Of a stretch of 48,196 nucleotides of DNA, positions 24,964-35,100 are shown piece by piece. The notes under the pieces were generated by a model. The model searched no databases. It had not been told where the DNA came from and saw only the letters and a list, made by a program, of their open reading frames with translations. The stretch spans positions 1 to 48,196 of the forward strand of contig JAEYWU010000119.1 in assembly GCA_023428785.1 (NCBI GenBank), read 5' to 3'. Made by a program: the position numbers and the translations under genes. The stretch's first letter is position 1; every line of letters starts with the position of its first letter. Source of the stretch: Pseudomonadota bacterium (GTDB taxonomy: Bacteria; Pseudomonadota; Alphaproteobacteria; Caulobacterales; Caulobacteraceae).

Positions 24964-24991
24964 CTGACTCGAATCCCAACTGCGGCTAGAA
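24964..24991 (+). promoter_or_regulatory. Candidate purL promoter
   Basis: CTGACTC (24964-24970) and GCTAGAAG (24984-24991), 13 nt apart, match the Caulobacter housekeeping consensus TTGACGS-N10-14-GCTANAWC at 12 of 15 positions. The transcript would begin a few bases before the purL ATG at 25001, so its leader would be very short; no ribosome binding site is visible. Confidence 0.45.
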
Positions 24992-25000
24992 GGCCCGCCC

Positions 25001-27201
<2,201 letters not shown>

Positions 27202-27205
<4 letters not shown>

Positions 27206-27576
27206 TCCGGGCTTTGACCGGCGCCCTGCTGCTGGCCGGCTGCGCCGCTGGGGGATCTGCGATGACTGGGCCTATCGGAGCAGGCTGCGATCTCGAGGTC
27301 ATATTCGGCAGCTACGCCATGGGCGTCGATCGGGCCCTGAAGGTCGAAATTCAGAACCGCATCGATGGGGAGGCCTCCGTGGCGTCCATCGAAGAACGTC
27401 ACTGGGGTCGCGAGGGCGAATCGACGGTCTGCGTCCGGACGTTCGACGCAGCTGGCGCGGATCGGCTCTATGCGGCGATCGCGTCGATGATCCCCGAGCA
27501 TAGCGAACAGGCGCCAACGACGGTGACGCACCGTGACGGTCGAAGCCAGGCATCAAGCTGGCCGGAGAGACCCTGA
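27202..27576 (+). CDS. Small putative lipoprotein downstream of purL
   Basis: Read from GTG 27202, which overlaps the purL stop, the protein has 124 residues. It begins MIRALTGALLLAGCAAGG: a short signal with lipobox LAGC. The rest is a small soluble domain with two Cys (GAGCDLEVIFGSY and STVCVRTF) that could form a disulphide. I do not recognise the family. It is translationally coupled to purL and to the next lipoprotein gene (TGATG at 27574-27578). Confidence 0.7.
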
Positions 27577-27908
27577 TGCGAGTTCTGCCGTTGCTGGTCG
27601 CCTCATTAATGCTCGCCGCCTGCGAAGGCGGCGGTGATCCGGTCAATCAGGCGCTTCGCGAAGAAGCCGCCAATAATCACGCCGAGGCGGAGTTCGCCCG
27701 CCAGCAGCAGGAAGAAATCCGCGCCGCGGCCCTAGCCGAACGCCAGACCGAAATCGAACGGCTGCGCCGCGAAATCGCCGTGGCCGAGGTCGCCCTGAAC
27801 GCCTCGACGGAAGCTGATGTCCGCGCCGCTGCTCAAGCCAGCCTCGACGAGAGCCGCACGGCCCTTGCCGAACTGGAAGCCAGCGTGACGACCGAAGCTG
27901 GCCGCTAG
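27576..27908 (+). CDS. Coiled-coil putative lipoprotein
   Basis: A 110-residue protein with a lipoprotein signal (MRVLPLLVASLMLAAC, lipobox LAAC) followed by a long charged helix from about residue 30 to the end, rich in Glu, Arg and Ala with heptad-like spacing (ERQTEIERLRREIAVAEVAL). It probably forms a coiled coil in the periplasm. Family unknown to me. Its ATG overlaps the stop of the preceding gene, and its own stop shares CTAG with convergent parC. Confidence 0.75.
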   Translation: MRVLPLLVASLMLAACEGGGDPVNQALREEAANNHAEAEFARQQQEEIRAAALAERQTEIERLRREIAVAEVALNASTEADVRAAAQASLDESRTALAELEASVTTEAGR

Positions 27909-30145
27909 GACCGAAGTCGCTTCATACCGCGCGGGGCGACCTTGCCGGCCTGGGCGCGCTTGCCGAGCCAGTCGCGCCAGTCGGGCCACTGACGCGTGCG
28001 GCCGCCGGTTTCGGGCCAGGTCGGGCCGGGCTCGGCGGGGAAGACCGACAGGTCGGCGATGCCCTTCTTGTCCGAGGTCAGCTTCACGCCCTTGCCGCGC
28101 GGCATTTCAGGCAGTTCGTCGAGCGCGAACACCAGCGCCTTGCCTTGCTTGCCGAGCACGGCGACATGGTCGCCTTCGGCCGGGGTGCAGACCAGCGCCT
28201 TCCCGTTCAGCACCTGCTTGCCCGCGCGGCGGGCCGAGACGGCCTCGTCCTCCGGCAGGATGAAGCCGTAGCCCTCACCTGACGCCATCACCAGCTTGCG
28301 GCCCGGCTTGTGAGCCATGACGGCGACTAGCTGGGCGCCCTCCTCCAGATCGAGCATCAGGCGGAGCGGTTCGCCGTGCCCGCGACCACTTGGAAGCTTG
28401 TCGCAGCCGAGCGTGAAGGCCCTGCCGTCCGAGGCGAAGATCAGCAGCTTGTCGGTCGTCTCGGCGGGAACCAGCCAAGCTAGCTTGTCGCCTTCCTTGA
28501 ACTTGAGCTCCGAAGGGTCCTCGACCTTGCCCTTGGCGGCGCGAATCCAGCCGCGCTCGGACAGGACAACGGTGATCGGCTCGCGCACAATGAAGGCCTC
28601 AACGGGCGCCGCGGCCGCGGTCTCGGCGGCCTCGCCGAAGCTGGACCGGCCGTTGACGCCCGAAGGACGATCGGCGTCGCCGCGATCCTCGGCGACGAGT
28701 TGCTTGCGCACGTCCTTGAGCCCGGCCCCGACCAGGCGCCACTGCTTGCGGTCGCTGTCGAGCAGCTCGGCGATGCCGGCGCGCTCCTCGGTCAGATCGC
28801 CGTGTTCCTTCTTGAGGGTCATCTCCTCGAGACGGGCGAGGTTTCGCAGGCGGGTGTCGAGGATGTAGTCGGCCTGCATCTCGGTCAGGCCAAAGCGGGC
28901 GATCAGTTCGGCCTTGGGATGCTCGGCCTCGCGCACGATGCGGATCACCTCGTCCAAGTTCAGGAAGGCGATCAGCAAGCCGTCCAGCAGATGCAGTCGG
29001 CGGTCGATCTTCTCGAGCCGGTAGCGGGCGCGGCGGACCAGCACCTCGCGGCGGTGATCCAGGAAGGCCTGCAGACACGCCCGCAGCCCCATGACGCGCG
29101 GCGCGCCCGAGGCGTCCAGCACGTTCATGTTCACCGAGAACCGGCTTTCCAGCGACGAGAGCCGGAACAGGCTCTCCATCAGATGCTCCGGCTCGACCGT
29201 GCGGCTCTTGGGCTCCAGCACGATACGGATGTCCTCGGCGGACTCGTCGCGCACGTCGGCCAGCAGCGGAGCCTTCTTGGACTCAATCAGACCGGCCAGA
29301 TCCTCGATCAGCTTGCCCTTTTGGACCTGGTACGGGATCTCGGTGATCACGACCTGCCACTGTCCGCGGCCGAGGTCCTCGATGGCGTAGCGGCCCCGCA
29401 TGCGGATCGAGCCCCGGCCGGTCTCATAGGCCTCGTGAATGGCGGCAGGCCGCTCGACGATGACGCCGCCGGTCGGGAAGTCCGGTCCCGGCACCTTCTC
29501 CATCAGGGCCTGGGTCGAGGCGTGTGGATCGTCCAGCAGCACCAGACAGGCGTCGATCAGCTCCATCGCATTGTGCGGCGGGATCGAGGTGGCCATGCCG
29601 ACCGCGATGCCGGCGGCGCCGTTGGCGAGCAGGTTCGGAAAGCCCGCGGGCACGACGACCGGTTCTTCGTCCTCGCCGTCATAGGTCGGGCGGAAGTCGA
29701 CGACGGCCTCGTCGATGCCGTCCATCAGGAGCGCCGCCGCCGCCGTCAGACGGCATTCGGTGTAACGCATGGCGGCGGGGTTATCGCCGTCGATGTTGCC
29801 GAAATTCCCTTGGCCGTCGACCAGCGGATAGCGCTGGGCGAACTCCTGGGCGAGGCGAACCAGGGCGTCGTAGATCGACTGGTCGCCGTGCGGGTGGAAC
29901 GAGCCCATCACCTCACCGACCACCTTGGCGCACTTCTTGGCCGACCCTTCCGGGTTCAGGCGCATCCGGTGCATGGCGTAGAGCAGGCGGCGGTGAACGG
30001 GCTTGAGGCCGTCGCGGACATCCGGCAGGGCGCGCGAGGAGATGGTCGACAGGGCGTAGGCCAGATACCGCCGCGACAGGGCTTCCGAGAGAGGCTCGTC
30101 GACGATGCGGCCACCGTCTTCGGGCGGAGGAGTGTGAACGGTCAT
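27905..30145 (-). CDS. parC: DNA topoisomerase IV subunit A
   Basis: A 746-residue type II topoisomerase subunit that cuts and rejoins DNA to separate daughter chromosomes. SSRALPDVRDGLKPVHRRLLYAM, GDQSIYDALVRLAQEF and AMRYTECRLT, which carries the catalytic Tyr, identify it; its length and C-terminal blades without the GyrA box fit ParC rather than GyrA. recO lies 46 nt upstream on the same strand. The partner parE is not in the window. Confidence 0.95.
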   Translation of the reverse strand: MTVHTPPPEDGGRIVDEPLSEALSRRYLAYALSTISSRALPDVRDGLKPVHRRLLYAMHRMRLNPEGSAKKCAKVVGEVMGSFHPHGDQSIYDALVRLAQEFAQRYPLVDGQGNFGNIDGDNPAAMRYTECRLTAAAALLMDGIDEAVVDFRPTYDGEDEEPVVVPAGFPNLLANGAAGIAVGMATSIPPHNAMELIDACLVLLDDPHASTQALMEKVPGPDFPTGGVIVERPAAIHEAYETGRGSIRMRGRYAIEDLGRGQWQVVITEIPYQVQKGKLIEDLAGLIESKKAPLLADVRDESAEDIRIVLEPKSRTVEPEHLMESLFRLSSLESRFSVNMNVLDASGAPRVMGLRACLQAFLDHRREVLVRRARYRLEKIDRRLHLLDGLLIAFLNLDEVIRIVREAEHPKAELIARFGLTEMQADYILDTRLRNLARLEEMTLKKEHGDLTEERAGIAELLDSDRKQWRLVGAGLKDVRKQLVAEDRGDADRPSGVNGRSSFGEAAETAAAAPVEAFIVREPITVVLSERGWIRAAKGKVEDPSELKFKEGDKLAWLVPAETTDKLLIFASDGRAFTLGCDKLPSGRGHGEPLRLMLDLEEGAQLVAVMAHKPGRKLVMASGEGYGFILPEDEAVSARRAGKQVLNGKALVCTPAEGDHVAVLGKQGKALVFALDELPEMPRGKGVKLTSDKKGIADLSVFPAEPGPTWPETGGRTRQWPDWRDWLGKRAQAGKVAPRGMKRLRS

Positions 30146-30191
30146 GCCCTGCTTCTAGGACGAGTCACACGCCCGCCAAAGCCTTACAGGG

Positions 30192-30923
30192 TCACAGAAG
30201 GCCCGCCGTACCGAGTTTCTCCACAAGTCGGTCACGCGCCGGCGGCAGGGGTTTGTCCGCCGGGTGGAAGATATGCATCTCCAGGAAGTGGCCGGTCAGG
30301 TTGAAGCCGTCGCCGATATCCCCCGGACGCAGGCCGTGGCTGGACGCCAGAAGGAATGGAGGCAAGGTCAGGAGCCGGTCCGCATAGGGCAAGCCCGCCT
30401 CCATGCAGACGGCCCGTCCGGTGCGCGGGCTGACCCATGTGAGCTTGTCCAGGGAGCCAGTCACGGCACAGCTCTTGAGGTCCAGGCCGAAGCCCAGATC
30501 GTCCAGCAATCCAAGCTCGAAGCGGACAAAGATGGCCGGCCAGATCTCGCGGTGGACCAAGGCCTCCGTCAGGGCCTCCATCGCCAGAAAGGCGCCCGGG
30601 TGGGGTTCGCGCTCGTGCAGCGCTCCTTGCGCCACGGCGGCAGCGGCGGCCAGCCCCTGAAGGGCAAGAGCGTCATCGAACAGCGCCGAAGCCCCCTCCC
30701 CGACCGGCTCGAGCCGGACCGAGCCGAGGTGTTCGGTCGTTCTGGCGCGGTAGTCGGCCAGAACCCGGGATCCGGGCTGGAGATGCGGCTTCATCTTGCG
30801 CGAGGCGCCGCCCGCCACATAGGCGAGGATGCGACCGTTCTCACGGGTCAGCAGATCGACCAGGGCTCCGGTCTCGCCGTGCGACCGGGCCGCCAGCACG
30901 AAGGCGTCATCCTGGAATTCCAT
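30192..30923 (-). CDS. recO: DNA repair protein RecO
   Basis: A 243-residue protein with the RecO N-terminal OB-fold (MEFQDDAFVLAARSHGETG, LVDLLTRENGRILAYVAGG) and the helical C-terminal half (FVRFELGLLDDLGFGLDL). RecO works with RecR to load RecA at gaps coated by SSB. It lies between a lipoprotein gene (8 nt upstream) and parC. In related genomes recO often follows era directly; here three other genes stand between. Confidence 0.95.
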   Translation of the reverse strand: MEFQDDAFVLAARSHGETGALVDLLTRENGRILAYVAGGASRKMKPHLQPGSRVLADYRARTTEHLGSVRLEPVGEGASALFDDALALQGLAAAAAVAQGALHEREPHPGAFLAMEALTEALVHREIWPAIFVRFELGLLDDLGFGLDLKSCAVTGSLDKLTWVSPRTGRAVCMEAGLPYADRLLTLPPFLLASSHGLRPGDIGDGFNLTGHFLEMHIFHPADKPLPPARDRLVEKLGTAGLL

Positions 30924-30931
30924 CCGGCCTT

Positions 30932-31264
30932 CTAGTCCGCGAAGGCGCAGCCGGTCGAGGATGCGACATAGCCGAAGGTCTCGTTGCGCAGGTCCGGCGA
31001 GACATAGTCGCCGGAACAGCTGACGGCGGCGCCGTCCGCCAGACGCACGAAGATGTGGCCTCCGCCTTCACACTCGATCGGCACGTCGGCGCTCCAGACG
31101 TCGGCGTCAGGATGGAGTTCAACCTCCCGGTCACACAGGGTCAGGGTCGCCGAGCGGATTTCGGCGTCGTGCGAGATGACACTGTAGCGCACCTTGCCCG
31201 GCAGAGGCCCATCGCACGCCGTCACCAGCGCCGCCGCCGCGAGCGAGACCGCAACGCGTCTCAC
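30932..31264 (-). CDS. Small putative lipoprotein upstream of recO
   Basis: From GTG 31264, which overlaps the stop of the preceding gene (GTGA), the protein has 110 residues. It starts MRRVAVSLAAAALVTACDG, a lipoprotein signal with lipobox VTAC. The mature part holds four further Cys (TLCDREVE, PIECEGGG, VSCSGDY and STGCAFAD) which may form two disulphides. I do not recognise the family. The longer frame up to 31456 runs inside the neighbouring gene. Confidence 0.7.
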   Translation of the reverse strand: MRRVAVSLAAAALVTACDGPLPGKVRYSVISHDAEIRSATLTLCDREVELHPDADVWSADVPIECEGGGHIFVRLADGAAVSCSGDYVSPDLRNETFGYVASSTGCAFAD

Positions 31265-32217
31265 GCGCCCGCCTCGGCGTTGGCCCGGATGCGGGCCGTC
31301 ATGTCGCGCGCCAGGGCGTTCGGGATCGGAAAGGTCAGGGCGTAGTAGGCGATCCGCCACTGGCCGTCTTCGCCACGCACCACCACGCCGGTCCCGCGGC
31401 TGGTCCCATAGCTCTCGGAATCGAGGATTTCGTCGAACCAGGCGACGCAGCCGCAAGGCGTCGGCGCCACGGCGACGTGACGCTCGCGGGCGGCGTAGGT
31501 CCAGCCCCGGCCCTGGCTGAAATAGGGCTCGGCGAAGGCCCGAAACTCTTCGACGGTCCAGAGCTCGGTCACATCGGTTCCGCGGTAGACGGCGTCGGGC
31601 GTGAATAGGCTGAAATAGGCGGCGCCGTCCGCTGCAGCCGCTGCCTGATGGAAGCGGTCGAGCGTGGAGGCGACCTCGGTGACGGCCGGTGATGGATCGC
31701 TGTCGGGTCTGGTCATCGACTGGGCGTTCCCGGCCTCCCAGGCCTTGATCTCGTCGGTCATGCCGCGCGCGAGGTCATTGGGGATCGGATAGGTCAGGGC
31801 ATATCGCCAGACCCTCCATTCGCCGTCGTCGCCCTGACGCATCACGGCGTTGCCGACCGCCGTCCCGTAGGTCGCGGAATCGAGCACCTCGTCGGACCAT
31901 GCCAGACAGGCGCAAGGATCCGGCGCCATCCATGTCCGACGCGCTCGGGCGGAATAGGTCCAGCCCGCACCGCGGGTGAAGAAGGGCTCGGCGAACGCGA
32001 CGAAGGCGTCCCGGGTCCAACGCTCGGTGACATCGTTGCCGATCCAGACGAGGCCCGGATCGAGGCGGTCGAAATAGGCCGCCGCGTCCGCGCGGGCGGC
32101 TGAGCCATGCAGGGTATCCAAGGCCGCCTCGACACCCGTGACATCGGTGGACTGGGCCGCCGCGACGCCGGGCGCAAGGAGAGCCATGGCCGCAACCCAT
32201 CCGATTAAATGCTTCAT
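31261..32217 (-). CDS. Secreted protein with two tandem NTF2/SnoaL-like domains
   Basis: A 318-residue protein from ATG 32217 with a signal peptide ending near GVAAAQ. Two similar halves (about residues 28-160 and 178-312) share the pattern GNDVTERWTRDAFVAFAEPF / GTDVTELWTVEEFRAFAEPY, then RGWTY-like, PCxCxAW and GEWRVWRYALTYPIPN / GQWRIAYYALTFPIPN. Each half looks like one NTF2-like cone domain, of the SnoaL type that may bind a small ligand or act as an enzyme. The paired Cys of PCACLAW and PCGCVAW are conserved between halves. The substrate is unknown. It begins a minus-strand unit leading to recO. Confidence 0.75.
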   Translation of the reverse strand: MKHLIGWVAAMALLAPGVAAAQSTDVTGVEAALDTLHGSAARADAAAYFDRLDPGLVWIGNDVTERWTRDAFVAFAEPFFTRGAGWTYSARARRTWMAPDPCACLAWSDEVLDSATYGTAVGNAVMRQGDDGEWRVWRYALTYPIPNDLARGMTDEIKAWEAGNAQSMTRPDSDPSPAVTEVASTLDRFHQAAAAADGAAYFSLFTPDAVYRGTDVTELWTVEEFRAFAEPYFSQGRGWTYAARERHVAVAPTPCGCVAWFDEILDSESYGTSRGTGVVVRGEDGQWRIAYYALTFPIPNALARDMTARIRANAEAGA

Positions 32218-32352
32218 GCGCCCCTCTCTTGCGAGACCCTCCATACAGCCTTAGCGTGAAGCCCGCCTTGGGGGGAAGGGGCGCGCCGAAAGGCGTGGTC
32301 TGTCGGCGTGTGTGCCCGATGTCTCCGCAGGTCCGATTGCGGAGACCCGTTT

Positions 32353-33363
32353 GTGACCGACACCTTTGTCGAACCCCCGATCCGCGCGCGCTACGAATCG
32401 CGCAAGCGCGAGAGCGTCTGGCCCTATGGCGTCGGGGCGATCCTGGCGGTCGGCGCGGGCGCCTATCTGCTGACCGAGCAGGCCTATACGCCGCCCTTCC
32501 TCGAAATGACGACGGGACAGGCCCTGGCCGCGTCCGCCCTAGGCATCGCCATTCGCGTCATCCCACTGATCCTGGCCGTCGGGGCGGCGCTGTACTTCGG
32601 CGTCCTGCGCCGGATTGCGCCCAAACAGGCGCCGGTCTGGCTGGGCGGGGTGGTTCTGGCCGCGCTCGCCGGTGTCGCGACGGTCGTGACCCTGATCCAC
32701 ATGGAAAAGGCCGAGTATGTCGCCACCGGCCGGCCGCAGACGGCCGAGGTGCTGCAGCGTCAGTCCGACCGCTATGAAAACGAGGTCCTGCTCAGCCATG
32801 GCGCACTGAACAGCCGGATGCAGACGGTCCTGGGACCGGGGTTTGTGCTGTGGTCCTCGTATCGCAGCACCGGCGAGCGCGACTATGACCGCCTGCGCCG
32901 TCTGCTGTCGGATGCGCGGACCTCGATCGAGAACCATCGCAACCACATCACCGCCCAGCAGGACGAGACCATTGACCGCATCCGTCAGGCCCCGATCAAT
33001 CGCTTTGGACGGGCCGAGGCCATCGCCGATATGCGCGAGCGCTTCGCCCAGACCCGCGAGCTTCGAGAACGCCATTTCTCGCTGTTCTCGGAGATCCTGG
33101 ATGAGGTGGAGGCCCAGGTCGGATTGCTCGAGCAGTCTGACGGGCGCTGGCAGGCCAACTATTTCTACGGGATCAGTTTTCAGGACTCGTCATCGGCCGA
33201 CGCTTTCAATGTCCACTCCGATCGAATCCGCGAACTGGCGAGCGAGGTCGAGGAAGTGACCGAACAGATCACAGTTGAAGGCCAGCGTGTCCGAGCCGAC
33301 GCTTATGACAGAGCTGTGGCCGAACGCGATGCGGAACGGCAGGCCGCGACAGGCGCGAGATGA
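32353..33363 (+). CDS. Membrane protein with three helices and a long coiled-coil cytoplasmic or periplasmic domain
   Basis: A 336-residue protein read from GTG 32353, with GGAG at 32341-32344. After a basic N-terminus come three hydrophobic segments (about residues 26-46, 60-90 and 97-117). The remaining 200 residues are helical and charged, with HRNHITAQQDETIDRIRQ and a C-terminal coiled-coil stretch (ELASEVEEVTEQITVE). I do not recognise a family. It is the only plus-strand gene between lepB-era and recO-parC and stands alone. Confidence 0.7.
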   Translation: MTDTFVEPPIRARYESRKRESVWPYGVGAILAVGAGAYLLTEQAYTPPFLEMTTGQALAASALGIAIRVIPLILAVGAALYFGVLRRIAPKQAPVWLGGVVLAALAGVATVVTLIHMEKAEYVATGRPQTAEVLQRQSDRYENEVLLSHGALNSRMQTVLGPGFVLWSSYRSTGERDYDRLRRLLSDARTSIENHRNHITAQQDETIDRIRQAPINRFGRAEAIADMRERFAQTRELRERHFSLFSEILDEVEAQVGLLEQSDGRWQANYFYGISFQDSSSADAFNVHSDRIRELASEVEEVTEQITVEGQRVRADAYDRAVAERDAERQAATGAR

Positions 33364-33469
33364 GCGAGCCGCGCCCCCCGAGCCGTCCGAACGATGGGCG
33401 TCGGCCCGGATGGCAAGGTCTAACCTGGTCCGCGGTCAGCTATACGCGGATTGATCGGACGCCAACCAA

Positions 33470-34405
33470 TCAGGCGTCGTAGTCCAGACCGACCTGACCA
33501 TAGAGGTCGCGGCGTTCGGCCCAGCGTTCGTCGGTCTTGACGGTCAGGAACAGGTGAACCTTGCGGTCCATCAGTTCGCCGAGCTCCTCGCGGGCCGCCT
33601 GACCGATCCACTTCAGAGTCTGCCCGCCCTTGCCGAGAACGATGGCGCGCTGGCTGTCACGCTCGACATAGACCGTCTGCTCAATCCGGACCGAGCCGTC
33701 GGGCCGCTCTTCGAAGGCCGCTGTCTCTACGGCCGCCGCATAGGGCAACTCGTCATGGACTCTCAGATAGATCTTTTCACGCGTGATTTCTGCGGCCAGC
33801 AGCCGCATCGGCAGGTCGGCTGTCTGATCCTCCGGATAGAGCCAGTGCCCTTCCGGCATCAGGCCGGCCAGACGCGCCCGGAGGTCGTCCACGCCCGATC
33901 CCTGGCTGGCGGAGATCATAAAGATTTCGTCGTAAGCGTCTGTATCAGAATAGGCTTGAACGACCCCCAGCAGGGTCTCGCGCTTGACGCCGTCGATCTT
34001 GTTGAGCGCCAGGATCGCCTTCGTGCCCGAGGTTTTCAGGCCCTCGGTGATGGCCTGGGCGTCCTCGATCTGGCGGTGGTCGGCGGCCTTGGCGCGGTTC
34101 TCGCGTACCGCCAGTTCGGACTGGACATCCACCAGATGCACGACAGCATCGGCATCCTCCGCCCCGCTCCAGGCCGAAGCGACCATAGCGCGGTCCAGAC
34201 GGCGTCGCGGCTTGAAGATGCCGGGGGTGTCGACCAGCACGACCTGGCTGTCGCCCTCGACAAAGACCCCGCGCACGGGGAAGCGGGTCGTCTGGACCTT
34301 GCGGGTGACGATCGAGACCTTGGAGCCCACCAGGCGGTTGGTCAGGGTCGACTTGCCGGCGTTGGGCGCTCCGATCAGGGCTGCAAAGCCCGCGCGCTGG
34401 GTCAT
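33470..34405 (-). CDS. era: GTPase Era
   Basis: A 311-residue ribosome-assembly GTPase. The G motifs are G1 GAPNAGKST, G3 DTPG, G4 NKID and G5 SASQG; the C-terminal KH domain is seen at VLGKGGQTLKWIGQAAREEL. Era binds the 3' end of 16S rRNA. Its ATG overlaps the rnc stop (ATGA at 34402-34405), the classical rnc-era pair. Confidence 0.98.
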   Translation of the reverse strand: MTQRAGFAALIGAPNAGKSTLTNRLVGSKVSIVTRKVQTTRFPVRGVFVEGDSQVVLVDTPGIFKPRRRLDRAMVASAWSGAEDADAVVHLVDVQSELAVRENRAKAADHRQIEDAQAITEGLKTSGTKAILALNKIDGVKRETLLGVVQAYSDTDAYDEIFMISASQGSGVDDLRARLAGLMPEGHWLYPEDQTADLPMRLLAAEITREKIYLRVHDELPYAAAVETAAFEERPDGSVRIEQTVYVERDSQRAIVLGKGGQTLKWIGQAAREELGELMDRKVHLFLTVKTDERWAERRDLYGQVGLDYDA

Positions 34406-35100
34406 GCCAGTTGTTCTCGTTCGATGAGCGAAAGGGCCGCCGCCTTCTCTGCGACGAGGCGGGAACGGCCCTTGGCGGTGGATGGTTCAAAGCCCTCGAT
34501 CGTCACCGAGACGGTGAACTCCGGGGCGTGGTCGGGGCCGGTTCTATTGACGACCTCGTAGCGCGGCAAGGGCCGGCCCAGCCGGGCCGCGACTTCCTGC
34601 AACACCGTCTTGGGATCGGACTGAGCCCGCGACAACGGCGGAGCTTCCAGAGACGGGCCCCAGACGCGGCCCACGACCGCTCCGGCCGCATCCATGCCGG
34701 CATCGAGATAGACCGCGCCGAGAAGCGCCTCCATCACGTCACCCAGGACGGAATCATTGGCGCGAAGGCCTGTCTTGGTCTCGCCGCCAGCCATGCGAAG
34801 CGCCGCTCCGACTCCGATCGCCTCGGCATGGCGCGCGCAGGCCTCGCCATTGGTCAGGGCATGGAGTTGCTGGGTCAGCTCCTTCTCGCTCGCTTCGGGG
34901 TGACGCCGCAGGAGCTCGGCGCAGACGGCGAGCCCGAGAACCCGGTCACCCAGGAACTCGAGCCTCTGATAGTCCGAAGCGTTGCGCTTGTTCTGGATCG
35001 CGCTGGCGTGCGTCAGCGCCCGTTCCAGGAGGTCACGGTCTGCGAAGCGATGGCCGATGCGGGCCTCAAGGGCCGTCACGGCCTGTTCGCGTACGTTCAT
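34402..35100 (-). CDS. rnc: Ribonuclease III
   Basis: A 232-residue double-strand RNA endonuclease that processes rRNA precursors and some mRNAs. The RNase III signature RLEFLGDRVLGLAV and the second acidic site DVMEALLGAVYLDAG are visible, followed by a dsRNA-binding domain (PKTVLQEVAARLGRPLPRYEV). Its start overlaps the lepB stop and its stop overlaps the era start. Confidence 0.97.
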   Translation of the reverse strand: MNVREQAVTALEARIGHRFADRDLLERALTHASAIQNKRNASDYQRLEFLGDRVLGLAVCAELLRRHPEASEKELTQQLHALTNGEACARHAEAIGVGAALRMAGGETKTGLRANDSVLGDVMEALLGAVYLDAGMDAAGAVVGRVWGPSLEAPPLSRAQSDPKTVLQEVAARLGRPLPRYEVVNRTGPDHAPEFTVSVTIEGFEPSTAKGRSRLVAEKAAALSLIEREQLA

